Assembly (NCBI RefSeq): GCF_030272615.1
Contig: NC_081414.1
Coordinates: 234,284,733 to 234,348,732, forward strand
Direction: 5' to 3'
Origin: Cryptomeria japonica
Lineage: Eukaryota; Streptophyta; Pinopsida; Cupressales; Cupressaceae
DNA: 64,000 nt
Within the stretch, counting starts at the first letter, position 1. Every line of letters starts with the position of its first letter. The notes below the pieces were generated by a model, which was given only the letters and a program-made list of their open reading frames with translations, made no database searches and was not told the origin of the DNA. The position numbers were made by a program, and so were the translations under genes. Shown piece by piece: positions 11,449 to 23,339 of the stretch.

Positions 11449-13105
11449 CTAGTCATGCGTTTTCATCCCTGGCCCAAATTCACTTTTCTTTGATATGAGA
11501 TTGTTTATGTTCACAACAAATCTTGTGGGAAATCGAATTTTTCGTATGACTTCTTTTATAGTATTGCTTTGTTGGTCCGTTAATAACCAAGGGAGCTCAC
11601 TTATATTAATCTGGTCTCCATGGCTATTTGATTGAATGACATTTATCATTACATGATTGGAATCCTAAATGTCACTACATATTTTCACAATTTTTTCTTT
11701 GTCACGCCTTTCATCCAATATTTTTCATAATGTCTCTGTTATATTCTTTCCAATATGCATACTATCAAACAAATGAACAATTTGTAACTGCTCATAGTAG
11801 GGCAACCTACTAAATTGTCAGGGATAACTTTTTATTCCCTTAGGAAGGTGTTCATTTATGCCTTCACGACCTTCATGATCATCAATCACATCATCAGTAA
11901 ACAAAACAAAATAGAAAAGATGTTTTATGACAAACCAATAGATTAAATGGCATTACCTTGATGATTAATTCTATTATATTCCAACTTCCACAGGTGAGGT
12001 GTCATTCTTCGTGGCTTTGATGTATTCTCTTCTTTCCCATTGAAAAGATGTTTTTCAGTATTTTGATACTTATGATTTTTGTGGAGAAAGTGCCTATACT
12101 CATCAAACACCTGCTTTCCTAAACTTTTTGAATGACGAGATTTCATCTTTGGACCACAAACAGGACATGCAAATTTTCCCTTTGTTTGAAGACCTACAAG
12201 ATAATGTATAATTGGATTAAATATGATAATTTTTTGAATTATAATGTTCATGCACAACTTAAACACTATAACATACCACAAAAATGTGTTAGCCCTGGGG
12301 CATCGTGTATTGTCCATAGAAGTATCGCATGGAATTGAAATTGTCTTTGTCCTATTGGTCTAGAGATGTCATACATAGCGACACCATTCCATAACTCTAG
12401 CAACTTGTCAATAAGAGGCTCAATATATACATTCATATCTTTAACTTGGTACTTACCTAATAGAATGAATAAAAACATTACATAATTATTATGACCATTT
12501 TACTGCAATATTTATAATTAAATTTAGATGACTTTATTTAAATGATAAAATAACTGGAACAATCATTGCCAACATTATGTGCTCCCTCTTTATTGACATC
12601 CATGGAGGAATGTTATTGTTGATAACAAAAATAGGCCACACTGAGTAAACAGATCTCATCTCTCCAAATGGATTGACACCATCCACTGCCAATGAAAGCC
12701 TGAGATTACGAGGTTCTTCTTTAAAGTGTAACCACTTTTCCTCTATGTCCATAAATGCTGAACCATCCGCAGGCATTCAAATAATGTCATCTCGACTTCT
12801 ATTGCGTGCATGGTAATCCATAAATTGTGCCAAGCTAGTGCACTTGAATAATCATTGCATACGTGGAATAATGGGAATATGGCGAAGAACCTTGCGAGGA
12901 ACCCTTTTTGTTATTTGATTTGTTCGATATCTACTGATATGACATTCAGGGCATTTAGTTCAAAATTCATGTTGTTTGGGATATATAATATGATCATTGG
13001 GACAAGCATCTATTGCTTGATACTCCATTCTAATATCTTTCATAACGGCAGATAATTCTCGGTATGAGTGAGGTAGAACATTTGATGGTGGTAACAAAAA
13101 CTCAC
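11449..13105 (-). pseudogene. TNP2 / Transposase_21 catalytic core, interrupted
   Basis: Recognisable core motifs in order are: CPECHISRY (zinc-ribbon-like), KVLRHIPIIPR, MPADGSAF, AVDGVNPFG, VYSVWPIFV, NNIPPWMS, MLAMIVP, then after an intron DMNVYIEPLIDKLLELW, a GKFACPVC ribbon, YRHFL, DSMHIGKN and finally FGPGMKTHD. These match the plant TNP2 family across its length. Stops interrupt it before and between motifs: TGA codons between CPEC and MPADG, and TGA/TAG around DSMHIGKN. An exon at about 11340-11270 continues with LPLPLPDDF. Confidence 0.85.
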
Positions 13106-13109
13106 CTAT

Positions 13110-13571
13110 CAATCTACAACAACAAAATATAATTTGTTATAATAAAGAATATTAATGGTACAACATGATTCATAGTTTATTATGACATATATGACATGCC
13201 TTAACATACGTGACATTGTTATGTTGGATAAACCATTCATAACCTTCAAGTTCATCAACAACAATACAACGGAGAGAAGAGTTGCCAGTGAGCCTTCATA
13301 AAGGGCCTCAGATGCCTTCTTAAGTAGAGGGACATCATGAACAACATCAAGGTCATCTTCATCATCATAATCAGTTGCGCGAGTACTAAATGTGTCATGG
13401 ATCAATGTATTTGTACCATCATCTTCAATTGTGTTTTCTGGCTCATGATCGTCATCTTCCATGGGATCATTATCTTCAGCTTCGATATTCACACCTCCAT
13501 GTTCGTCCACTTCAAAAACCATATTCTTAGGGTTGTGTTGATCCATAGCATGTGCTTTGGGGTGCTCGACC
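13110..13571 (-). pseudogene. Acidic linker exon of CACTA transposase
   Basis: After an acceptor ending TATAG the frame gives an Asp/Glu-rich stretch with clusters such as DDDHEPE and DYDDEDDLD, then a segment with LYEGS and a leucine-rich NLKVMNGLSN motif. That segment resembles the pre-catalytic region of TNP2 proteins, where a short charged linker leads into the core. The frame stays open through this exon. Confidence 0.6.
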
Positions 13572-13630
13572 TATATAAAATTGATATACATAAATAAACT
13601 GTGATCATGATCTCATCATCATGTGATTTA

Positions 13631-13876
13631 TTATGTATATAAATTGTCAAAACGATATAATGAAAAACTTACCAATGGATGATAATCATGTCCACCTTCA
13701 ATGTGACCATGCAGCCTACAATGTTTCTTCATTGTTTTGATTAGAAGTCTTCTAGTCTTTAACCCCTTACAAATTTTGCATGGACAATAACATTTTCCAT
13801 CACCTTTTCTTTTCAAGTTAGACCACAATCTAGCAATTGTCTCCTTATTTTGTTGTTCGTTGATATTGTCTGACAT
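13631..13876 (-). pseudogene. CACTA transposase N-terminal zinc-binding (Transpos_assoc) exon
   Basis: Starts at ATG 13876 with an MSDN beginning. It contains a CPCxxC motif, a basic segment and two His residues spaced as in the transposase-associated domain that heads plant TNP2 proteins (C-x-C-x2-C ... H-x3-H). A GTAAGT donor follows the HPLV codons near 13673. This exon is intact as far as it goes. Confidence 0.75.
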
Positions 13877-14060
13877 GGTCTTTCTTCATAGGCAAGAAAA
13901 TAGAAATTATCATCATTGAACAAAGCATCTTATTTAATTTAGATTTCTAGTTTGCTTATGGTACATCACACAATGTGGAAAACAAGAAATACTCAATAAA
14001 TAACAGGATTCATTGATCTAGTATTATCACAATCTGCACTTGGCTTCCTCCTAACACTGT

Positions 14061-14430
14061 TTATCCATTACCTGTCAAGTACAGAACTCTAAATGCCATT
14101 TGGGATTTCATACAAGACCTACAAAATAGACCCCTCCCGCAGATGAGATTCTCCGCAAACAACTCTGGAATGATGTTCTTGATGTTAGATGCATTTACCT
14201 TGTTTACTAACCCATTGATACTCTTCCGAAGGGCATCCCATGTCATGCGCTGGTATTCCACACTGCTCTTGTCTTCCACATCTTTCATGATTTGAGCCAA
14301 ATTAAATGGGGGAATGTAAACACCCCCACTTCTTCCAACACTCTTCTCAGCTCCTCTTACAACACCTTCTCCATTCCCATTCTGAGATGGAGCAGACACA
14401 ACACCAGAAGTTTTCACTTCCACTGCCTCT
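14061..14430 (-). pseudogene. CWC22: Fragment of pre-mRNA splicing factor CWC22 (start of MIF4G domain)
   Basis: On the minus strand the frame reads through GGVYIPPFNLAQ, a VEDKSSVEYQRM segment, TWDALRKSINGLVNKVNASN, IIPELFAEN and GLFCRSCMKSQMA. This is the N-terminal entry to the MIF4G domain of CWC22, a spliceosome protein that helps load eIF4A3. The match ends abruptly after KSQMA (about 14112), where unrelated codons lead to a stop. Upstream an in-frame TAG (near 14433) separates it from another open stretch whose relation to CWC22 I cannot confirm. The full protein is several times longer, so this is a fragment. Its position just outside the CACTA coding span on the same strand suggests capture by the transposon; an independent insertion is possible. 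Confidence 0.8.
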
Positions 14431-14433
14431 TAG

Positions 14434-16020
14434 TCCCTCTTTTTTCTAGAAGCCCCTTTACCACTTAATTCATGCTTATTTCTGTACATAAACCCATCAG
14501 GAAGCATGAGTTTTTGCATATAAGCTCGCCCCAATAATTTACAATTATTTTTCATCAAGATTCCCTCAGGAGCTGGCAAATCCTGCTTCCATACTTTAAT
14601 TCTATTTTCTCAAAGGACAATCCTAAAAATCCATGCATTGCAAACAACTTTTTACACCTTTGTTGGTTGTGGTGGTGTCACAGAGAGTTTACAACAATAA
14701 ATGAAGAACATGCTAATGCTTTTAATACAGCAGTACAAGTCTATCTCTTATTCAATATCTCTAGTGAAACCCCCATGATCTTTTGTTGGAGTAGAATTTG
14801 TTATATTCTAGAAAGGGTCTTGTCCTTTGTTGATGAGATATTCATCTACCTCAAGAAATAACTGTTCTTTTCTCCAACAAGAAGTGGAACTAAATGAAGA
14901 TCTAGCACCATGAAATGAATCCTCAAAAGGATTACTATTGTTAGTTTTGGTAGATAATGATCTGGGTAAAATACTAATGTGGCTTTACAAAACATTATGT
15001 ACTAGCTTAGGATACTCTAACAACTTTTGTGGGACATGCTACATCCAATTAAGTCTCCATCGGTATCTCTATTGTGTTTATGGATTGGGATTCAATATAC
15101 TCTTTTTATACATAGATTTTACTTTCAACTGAGGAGGTTTGTATGTACTTACTTGTCTTTCGATTTTATCCCTATTTCAAGAATTTCTTCTATCAACAAA
15201 TCATTTGTTGTAAGTTGTACAAGTGGAAGCTTGAACATGCCTTCCATGCTAGCCTTGTTGATACGTTCAACACCATCTTGTGCAACATATCTTTAGAACT
15301 CCATTTTTCCGAATTGAAGAGTGAGTAGTAGGGACAATCTAGGACACTTACAGAGGTTTTGCAAGAGAGATAAATAGACCTAAATATTATGGCTTAATAA
15401 TGATCAATAGGTAAACAGATAAGAAACTCTCAATATCAAAATGACTTTCTCAATTGTCTTTACTAGAAATGGATAGATCTGCTAATAATGGCTTTATGAC
15501 TGTATGTCAACTTTAGACTCAATCCAAGAAGAGCTAGAACTAATATGTGATATCTATATTTATGATCTCTATAATATAACAATCCCATAATTATGTTTCC
15601 ACGCATCTATACCACAACACAAACATCATGCTAGTGTTCGGCCATAGCAATTGATATCCTAACTATAGAATGTGAAATATGCACATAACTATGAATAAAG
15701 ATTAAGAAAAACAAAGAAAGATGCTTATTGCAAACATAAATGACTAATGGACAAGAATTGAATTCATTTTAGATAGTTTTGAATATCAAATTCACTTATT
15801 TGTGTACATTTAGTAACTCATGTACTTGTGGCCAACCATTTATCTCTTTCATAAATTAAACACTTATTAATAACATTAAATGGCTGAGTAATTATGTTTT
15901 AGTTGAAATTGAAAATAAAATATTTTATTTCAGGACAGCTCACACTATTCCCTATCATATTTTAGACTCTCGGTTTTGTTATTAGTGGTTTGATGTCTTT
16001 GGAGCTGATCATTTCATTTC
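14434..16020. other. No supported gene; short open stretches only
   Basis: A minus-strand open stretch continues to about 14590 beyond the CWC22 fragment and may be part of the same captured piece. Plus-strand frames of 60-90 codons at 14667-15330 lack recognisable motifs and look like chance frames in AT-rich DNA. Nothing else was identified. Confidence 0.3.
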
Positions 16021-16025
16021 TTTAG

Positions 16026-16765
16026 TTACGTTTGCCAGCTTACTCCCAGCCTGTGCCAAAATGGGAGCTTTGGAATAGGGTATGGACATCCATCAAAGCA
16101 TAAAAGATAGAGGAATTTTGTCAGATGTAGTTGCAATTGCACAAAATGGATTTGTTGAGAAGGCTTTAGAAACTTTCAAGAAAATGCAATTGGCAGGTGT
16201 GAAGCCAAATTCCACGATCATTGCTACTATCCTCCCTGCTTGTGCCAAAATGGGAGATTTGGAATAGGGTATGGACATTCATCGAAGCATAAAGGATAGA
16301 GAAATTTTGTCAGATGTTGTAGTTGTAACTACCCTAGTAGACATGTATGCAAAATGTGGAAGCATAGACAAAGCACGTGAACTATTTGATAGAATGCCTG
16401 AAAGAAATGTTGTCTCATGGACTGCAACGATTGTTGGATATGCACAAAATGGATTTGTCGAAAAGGCTTTAGACACTTTCAAGCAAATGAAATTGGAAGG
16501 CATAAAGCCAAATTCCACAACCTTTGCCAGCATCCTCCCTGTCTGTGCAAAAATGGGAGCTTTGGAACAAGGTATGGACATCCATCAAAGCATAATAGAT
16601 AGAGGAATTTTGTTAGGTTTTGTATTTGCAAATGCCCTGCTTGACATGAATGCAAAATGTGGAAACATGGACAAGGCTTGTGAATTGTTTGATACGATGC
16701 CACAAATAGATGTGATCTCATGTGAACAATCAACACACGTGTATACGGGAGGAAGGGATTGCTGA
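16026..16765 (+). pseudogene. PLS-type PPR protein fragment, tandem repeats with stops
   Basis: One frame runs through three PPR blocks. The hallmark motifs are LVDMYAKCGSIDKARELFD, RMPERNVVSWTA, GYAQNGFVEKALDTFKQM, GIKPNSTTFASILPVCAK and GALEQGMDIHQS. PLS-class PPR proteins bind organellar RNA for editing or processing. Two in-frame TAGs (about 16076-16078 and 16265-16267) occupy the same Gln position of successive repeats, where the third repeat has CAA. The block starting at 16082 also lacks about 38 residues between LSDVV and AQNGFVEKAL, removing a whole middle motif in frame. The frame leaves the family after CDTMPQ-like codons near 16710. No start, transit peptide or DYW end is present. 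Confidence 0.85.
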
Positions 16766-17008
16766 TACAAAATTGAATTCTCACTCCTTAATCACAGTTC
16801 TATGGTTTTACGAGATTAAACTAGGGGAATTAACCACCACATGTATATTTTTTGCAACATGAAATTAAAAACTAGGGCAATTTGAATCTACCTCCTATGT
16901 GGGATTGCCTTCAACACGGGTTTGACGTTCTTGGGGGTTGAAGTTGCCATGGATGCCTACACGAGATTGCAATTCACAAATGAATTCCCAGCCTCTTTTT
17001 TTAATTTT
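16766..17008. other. Gene-free spacer
   Basis: No coding signal or repeat was recognised between the PPR relic and the tandem pair that follows. Confidence 0.3.
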
Positions 17009-17200
17009 GTAATGGCCACTGTCATTGGAATTATGATGAACTCGAGCACTTTTTTGAAAAAAAGAAAATTCTCATTGCTAATGCCTTCTTTGTCGAAACC
17101 AAATGGGTAATTTCCGTCGGAATTACGATGAATGCGGGCATTTTTTCAAAAAAAATAAAATTTGGCCACAATATACCTTCTCTGTCGGAAACCTCAGTCC
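17009..17200. repeat. Imperfect tandem duplication, ~95-bp unit
   Basis: Unit 17009-17100 and unit 17107-17200 align by eye: both run GTAA, then a GTC(ATT)GGAATTA(T/C)GATGAA segment, a CATTTTTT/CACTTTTTT tract, AAAATAAAA-like purines and CCTTCT(T/C)TGTCG(A/G)AA. They differ at many positions, so the duplication is old. It could be a small non-autonomous element, but no terminal inverted repeats were established. Confidence 0.55.
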
Positions 17201-17529
17201 AAAATCTAGTCCAAATGTATTAGTGATGCTACACCACCAGAAATACCATATAACACGAAAAACACTGATTCATGAAAACCACCAAAAAATCGCACAATGA
17301 TCAATGCAAATCATAAAAAAAAAATAGCAAACAATTAGGGAACACTAACAAGAACATTAGAATCATCAGTAACAGCTGCACAACCACCATTTATCAAATC
17401 TTCATCTGTCAACGTTTGAAACTCAAGAATACAACCAATCAACAATTGTCACAAAGAAAGATAACTTGTAGAGCACCAAAACATGATCCATTTGAAATGA
17501 AGATACACAAGACCTATTAGGCAACTCAA
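17201..17529. other. Gene-free spacer before copia E4
   Basis: AT-rich sequence without a supported gene. It ends at the left side of a minus-strand copia LTR. Confidence 0.3.
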
Positions 17530-18770
17530 ATAACCAAAGGACAACTAAGAGGGGGGGGGGGGTGAATCAGTTGTCACTGGATTATATAACTTTAAACATT
17601 CAAAACCTTATTATCGGAACACATAAACTCAATACCTGATTGCATAAACCAAATACCAGAATAACTGATATAAAAATTAAACATAAACATAAATCACATA
17701 ACAGTTACCATCCATCCAAAACACATGACACCAATATTTGTATGTGGAAAACCCGATAAAAAGAAAAACCACAGTGGGAAGCCTACCCATAGTCAAATAA
17801 TACTTCTGCAGTAAGCATGTGATTACAATAATGAGGGGCCTGCATATGCAGGAAGGCCAATAGCCTAGAGCACACTACTCATCACAAAAGGAGCTTCACT
17901 GACTACAAAATAGATCTAGACTACACTCAAGAATGAAGATTGAACTACAAGTATAACATCTCCTATGCCTGATTATAGTTCTGGTTAAGCTCAGTATTGG
18001 AGGTCTTAAACCTCTCTTACCAACCCAATTCGATCACCTATGATCAATCAAAACCTCTGCATATGATTACATCATTATTCACACATAGATAATCCTATAT
18101 CCCATTACCATTCCCATGATCTACAAAGAGATTTTACATCATATTCATACCAACTTGGGACCTAAACAATTAGGTTGACCACCTAAAGATAATACAATAA
18201 GTTCATAACATAAACCCACAATCCAATGATCAACCAAGTCAGCTTAGGCTGAAAAAAAAATAAACAAATCATTAAATTCTGTCGGTAATGCATCAAGAAC
18301 ATCCTCCAACATGTTACATAAACCGGTCCATAACCTAGATAGCACCGAACCTGAAATAGGTCGCCATAAACCAAATTCAACACCATTGGTCAATAGGAAC
18401 ACATATAAGATAAACAACAACATCTTGGAAGTCATCTAGAAGATGCACCAACACCACTTATCATGTGCATCAAAATATCTTCAACAAATCTCTACCGATA
18501 AAACCCTTATTGGTGACCAAAAGGCTTACTAGAACAAATGATAGCTCCTGAGTAATCAAATCCCAAACCAACTGATCATGATACACATCTAAATAGCATG
18601 AATGAAAAATCCAAATCAATTCCACAAACCAAAGCATATCGGATGAATATCTTAAACCAACCACTCTATTGGAACCAACCGGAAACCGGTAAACAACCAA
18701 AACAACTGATGTTGCCATCAATGACAAAACATCAATGCAACACATAATCAATTCCTCCAAATTGTCAACA
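17530..18770 (-). repeat. 3' LTR of copia E4
   Basis: The sense start is TGTTGACAATTTGG at 18770, directly after the polypurine tract. It shares with the E3 LTRs the block GGGGCCTGCATATGCAGGAAGG-like at about 17834 (a palindrome), the GTGG...CCAC hairpin (17744-17772) and the terminal hairpin at 17540-17575. The exact 3' end could not be fixed. Confidence 0.75.
17540..17575 (-). promoter_or_regulatory. LTR-end hairpin, E4
   Basis: GACAACT (17540-17546) pairs perfectly with AGTTGTC (17569-17575); the loop holds G12. Confidence 0.7.
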
Positions 18771-18790
18771 ATCCCCCCCTTTGGCATTGA
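18771..18790 (-). other. Polypurine tract of E4
   Basis: Sense strand reads a CCATCAATGCCAAAGG motif running into six or more G and then the LTR. It is the standard primer site for plus-strand DNA synthesis and matches the tracts of C1, E2 and E3. Confidence 0.85.
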
Positions 18791-19159
18791 TGGAAACACT
18801 AGATGTGAAAAATATCCAAGTGCAAAGAAATGCCAAACAAGTCTCCCCCTATGGAAGACAACCAACAATCTCCAAAAAAATGATATAGCAATGAAGCTCT
18901 GAACCAAAATCCCCTAATGAATATATCTCTCCCTTATGTTTTTCACAAGAATAACTCTCCCCCTTTGCAATCATTGCCAAAGATATGTCATAAATATCAA
19001 AGAAAAACCATAGATCCTCTGATTATCACAGCTGACTACTCCCCCTGAGTAGTAGCACCACCACATCAATCCAGAATGACTTATAGCTCTGATAATGCAT
19101 ACCGGATTGATGCCAATCAACATCACTCAGGTCTCTACCGGAGGGGCAAAAACCCCCAA

Positions 19160-21301
19160 TTTGTCTCTAAAGTACTCAAATGATTCTTGAGGCAAAGGTT
19201 TAGTGAAGATGTCTACAATCTACTCTTTAGTGTTCACATAAACCAGTCTGACTTCATTTGCTTCTACCTTCTCCTTCAAAAAGCTATACTTGATAGATAT
19301 GTGCTTTGTCTTAGAATGAAATATCAGATTCTGTGATATATCAATAGTAGCAAAGTTATCACAGTGAATAACTACTGGTCCATTACAATCTACCTTTATA
19401 TCCTTCAACATTTTCTTCATCCATAAAACTTGTGTATAGTTAGTAGCAGTAGCAACATACTCAACTTCAACAATAGATAAGGAGGTACATGACTTCTTTT
19501 TGTTGGTCCATGAAACAAGTTTCTTTCCAAGAAAGAAAGCTCCACCGAATGTTATCTTCTGATCATCAACATCTCTAGCCCAATCTGCATTTGTATATGC
19601 ACATAATGTAAAGTCATCATTTTAAGGATACCACATACCATACTCAGTTGTTCCCAGCAAATACCTGAAAATCCTTTTCACTACACTCTCATGATTTTCT
19701 ATAGGATCACTATGATATCTTGAAACAATACATACTGCATTCATTATATCCGGTCTAGTCTGAGTCAGATATAAAAAACCTCCAATCATAGACTTGTACC
19801 TTGTAGGATTTACCAGTGTAGATGCATCATTCTTTGTCAATTGATCACTTGTAACCATAGGTGTACCAATTGGTTTAGAATTTTCCAACCTAAATTTCTT
19901 TAACAACTTTCTAACATACTTAGTTTGACAGATGAAAATACCTTTATCAGTTTGAGTAATCTGCAAACCTAAGAAAAATTGCATCTCCCCAATCATAGAC
20001 ATCTCAAATTCATTCTTCATATTTTTAGAGAATTCTATACACAAGTTATCTTCACCTCCAAAAATGATATCATCAACAAAGACTTCAATAATCAATATGT
20101 CACCATCAGTGATCTTATAATATAAATTACTATCAACATTACCTTTTGTGAAATCAAGCTTCAAAAGATATTTATCCAGTCTTGCATACCAAGCTCTAGG
20201 GGCTTGTTTCAATCCATATAAAGCTTTCTTTAACCTACAAACCATGTTTTTGTCATCTGAAAGTGAAAATCCATCAGGTTGCTCAATATAAACTCACTCT
20301 TCAAGATATCCATTTAGAAATGTACACTTAACATCCATCTGATAAATCTTGTAGTTCTTATGTGCAACATAAGCAAGAAATAATCTCACATCTTCAATCC
20401 TAGCTACGAGTGCAAAGGTTTCACCATAATAAATTCCTTCCTTCTAAGAATATCCTTTACAAACCAATCTAGCTTTACTCCTCACAACTTGTCCATCTTC
20501 ATTCAATTTATTCCTAAAAACCCATTTAGTTCCAATAACATTCTTATTTTTAGGCCGGGAACTAAAGTCCATGTGTTATTCTTTTCTATTTGATCTAATT
20601 CTTCTTCCATAGCTTTCATCCAACTTTCATCTTTACAAGCTTCAATTAGTGATGCCGATTCAACTTGAGAAATAAAACATACCTCATCAGCTGCCAACCT
20701 TCTTCTTGTTATCACTCCTTTGTTTTTGTCTCCAATGAGTTGATCTTTTGAATGATTCAACCTTACATACCTAGGAGTCTTCTGATTTTCTATTCCTCTA
20801 TCCCGATCTTCAGTTACAGTTGAATTTTCTGATACTGTCAGAGTAATTGGTTCAACATTTTGTTTTGGTGTAGGTGCTACTAGTTCAATTATGATCATTT
20901 CCACTGCCGGTTCTCTCTCATAAGTTCTGATTTGACTTTTGTTCTGCTCATCCACCTTGACATTTGTGCTCTCCACAATTCTCTATAATCTTTTGTTATA
21001 ACATCTATATTCTTTTCTTTCATTAGAATAACCAATAAATATTCCTTCATCACATCTAGGATCAAACTTTCCAATGGAATCATCTCTTTTGATATAGCAT
21101 TTACTACCAAAGATTCTGAAATACTTAACTATAGGTGTATGACCAAATCATAACTCATAAGGTGTCTTACTGACATCTCCTTTGATATGACCTCTGTTGA
21201 ATGTGTATACCACCATGCTCACAACTTCTCTCTAGTAGACATGAGGCAGATTAACTTCCATCATCATTGTTCTTGCTGCATCCAAGATAGTTATATTCTT
21301 C
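19160..21301 (-). pseudogene. E4 pol: integrase end, reverse transcriptase, RNase H
   Basis: Reverse transcriptase motifs in order are [25 protein letters not shown] (about 20640-20550), YGLKQAPRAWY (near 20200), the catalytic FVDDIIFGG (about 20082-20052) and KGIFICQTKYV. RNase H follows with an EVEYVATATN segment, VVIHCDNFATIDIS and VNTKE, ending in VFAPPVET near 19160. Frameshifts separate 20503-20976 from 20245, and TAG/TAA codons break RNase H (for example after VNTKE at 19220). The integrase C-terminus lies at 21300-20980. Enzymes act in cytoplasmic particles during retrotransposition. The copy is dead. Confidence 0.9.
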
Positions 21302-23068
21302 CTGATGCTCTGCAAAACGGGAGATGTTAGACAAAAACCCATGGTGGTATAACACATAAGATAAACAACAAACAAAGAGCTGTTAGTGTTAATCAATTGA
21401 AGACTAGTCTAAGCAGACATACCAAGAGAGACACTAAAAACATAATAAAGCATTTGACAATGAAAGAAAATACAATAAAGCATCTCCAAATGCCTTCCAC
21501 CATGCTTGTAGCTCATCCTCCCTTGTTCCTCTCCTCTCCAAGTTCCAAATTAGTGTAGCTCTCAACAACTTTTTGCACTATGGATGTCTTATGGAGATTC
21601 AAGATTGAAATGCTTTATTTATGCAATGCAAGTGTGAACAAAAGCTAAGAATGAGAGAATATCTAATTAGCTAGTGTTGATTTTAAACCAAAAGAGTGAA
21701 TATGATTGATTTATGCTAAATGCTCTTTAAAAATGACTATAATGTAAATGCATACAAGTTTTTAGGATCTGGATTATGAAGAAATGAGTTCTATTTATAG
21801 GAAAAATGGAGCAATGGATGGTTGAGATTGAGTAATCTCAACAAGGGTCAGGATTGAATGATATTCAATCCATGAGAGGGCTTTAAACCTAATCCCATGT
21901 TGATAAGTGTTAACATGAGATGAGTTGAGAGGAGAGGGAATAAACATTAAATGCTTGACATGACCCGAGGGTTAACTTGGGAGGTAAGGTTAAGGTGGAT
22001 TGAGTGAATAAATTCATTATCCAAAGAAAAATGCTTTTATCCAATGGATAAACTCTTGTGCAAGAGTTAGTGAGGATAACCATGGTCAAAGCAATAAATG
22101 CTTGAGAAGACACATGGGTCACATGAGGGTTAAGCTAGGAGTCAAAGTCTCTAACCATTTGAGTGAGTTGAGTTAACCATTAATGGTCATGTAAGAGTCA
22201 TAAGTGGTTTGGAAGACTTTAGAGGTTAGCTTGTTGGACACATAAAACATTAAATGTTTTTCAAAGACTTTGGAGTCTTTGAGAAGTGACTCCAAGTTGC
22301 TTAGGAATGTGACAATAATTAGGGGATGGATTAGGCTAATTAGGAAGGGGTTTAGAAGAATCTAGAAGGAGATTAGGATTGCAAGTGAGTTTGGTGGGTG
22401 AGGGAAAATAGGTTTTTTGTTAAAATAAAATTCATTTATTTCAACAAATAGGTGCAAGTTGCATTTTTAGGAGAATGCAAGTGGAAGGGGATTTAATGAT
22501 TTAAATAAATATTTTATTTAATTTAATTAAAAGAGGAAAGGGGGTTAAATGAACTAAATAGAAGTTATTCATTTAATTGATTGTGATTTTAGTTTAATGA
22601 ATTAATTAAAATAAATTGAATAATTTATTTAATTAATAGGAGAATGTTTGAAGATGAATTAATTAAATATTAATTTAATTAACTGATGGCTAGTGGGTTT
22701 TTAATCAAATAAATAACAAATATTCATTTAATTAAACTGGACAGATTTATGTGACTACATTTGCTCCTCTTTGAGACGGTGTGGTTTATCACATCGTTTC
22801 AAAGAAAGAAAAATAGGTGTGAAGAAATATGCCCCATAAAATGTTAATTTAATGGGTGGTATGCCCCCTTGAGAGATGGGCCAAAAATTTTGAAAAATCA
22901 CGCGATCTCTCGAAAAAGAATGAAAATTGGTGGGGTGGTAGAAGAGAAAAAGTTATCAATAGTGGTGAAAAATAGAAGAAATCGGAGATAAAATGGAGAA
23001 ATGGGAGGCTTTGGAAGTTCACGGGGACCACAGCGGTGTACGGGGTAAAATTAGGGTTACGACGAAGG

Positions 23069-23079
23069 GTATATATGGG
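23069..23079 (+). promoter_or_regulatory. TATA-like box upstream of PMD copy 1
   Basis: GTATATATGGGA lies in a conserved, GC-richer block about 150 bp before a short ATG (in ATGACTACGGACC near 23232) and 800 bp before the PMD exon. The same box is kept in copy 2. Promoter function is inferred. Confidence 0.4.
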
Positions 23080-23339
23080 AGGAAAGGGGTGAAAACAGGT
23101 TCATTCACATTTGTCTCCATAGTGATTTCTGAGCTCTGATAGTGACCTTTTGGAAAGAGCTAGCAGCAATCAGGATGTTGGTGCCGATAGCAAATCATCG
23201 GCTAGAGTGAGTTCATTGATTCCAGCAGCCAGATGACTACGGACCATCGATATGTGAATTTGAAATTCTGATTTTTATGCATTTTTGATAAGGTTTTTAG
23301 CTTGTCCAAGTTGAGTCAGAACAATAGCACCAAAACTGT

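Larger units (their letters stand above)
6251..13876 (-). mobile_element. Decayed CACTA (En/Spm) DNA transposon, coding span
   Basis: Two minus-strand genes sit in the order expected for plant CACTA elements. A TNP2-type transposase (13876 to about 9598) is followed by a second gene (9170 to 6251) with a Transposase_24-type domain. Both retain exon-intron structure. The transposase carries several in-frame stops, so the element is not autonomous now. I searched by eye for CACTA/TAGTG termini and a 3-bp target duplication outside this span and found no convincing pair, so the true ends are unknown; they may lie near 5.6 kb and 14-15 kb. Confidence 0.85.
9598..13876 (-). pseudogene. TNP2-type CACTA transposase (multi-exon, several stops)
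   Basis: Domains run in the family order on the minus strand: a zinc-binding transposase-associated domain, an acidic linker, the Transposase_21/TNP2 catalytic core, DUF4218 and DUF4216 with an acidic tail. The enzyme would bind terminal repeats and cut and paste the element in the nucleus. Recognisable GT-AG introns separate several segments. In-frame stops occur in the TNP2 core (several TGA, one TAG) and one in DUF4216 (TGA 10212-10210). Several replace a residue for which CGA is the expected codon. The intron near 12457-12554 has clear splice-site motifs, but the exons now join one base out of frame, either from an indel or because the true splice site differs. The gene is therefore a relic. 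Confidence 0.88.
17530..21301 (-). mobile_element. Copia element E4, minus strand, 5' truncated
   Basis: In sense orientation (right to left) it holds integrase tail, reverse transcriptase, RNase H, a polypurine tract at 18771-18790 and a single 3' LTR (18770 down to about 17530). Gag, protease, most of integrase and the 5' LTR are missing. The right edge at 21301-21306 is the sharp boundary of the PMD-bearing duplication. RNase H and LTR sequence place it with elements E2 and E3 (called lineage II here). Confidence 0.8.

Noticed and set aside
14667-15330. Plus-strand frames of 60-90 codons
   Set aside because: No motif, no splice context, AT-rich and hydrophobic by composition; judged chance frames.
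5601-15400. Terminal CACTA motifs and 3-bp duplication for the DNA transposon
   Set aside because: Single CACTA or TAGTG words exist (for example 6847, 14762) but none form a matching inverted pair outside the coding span.
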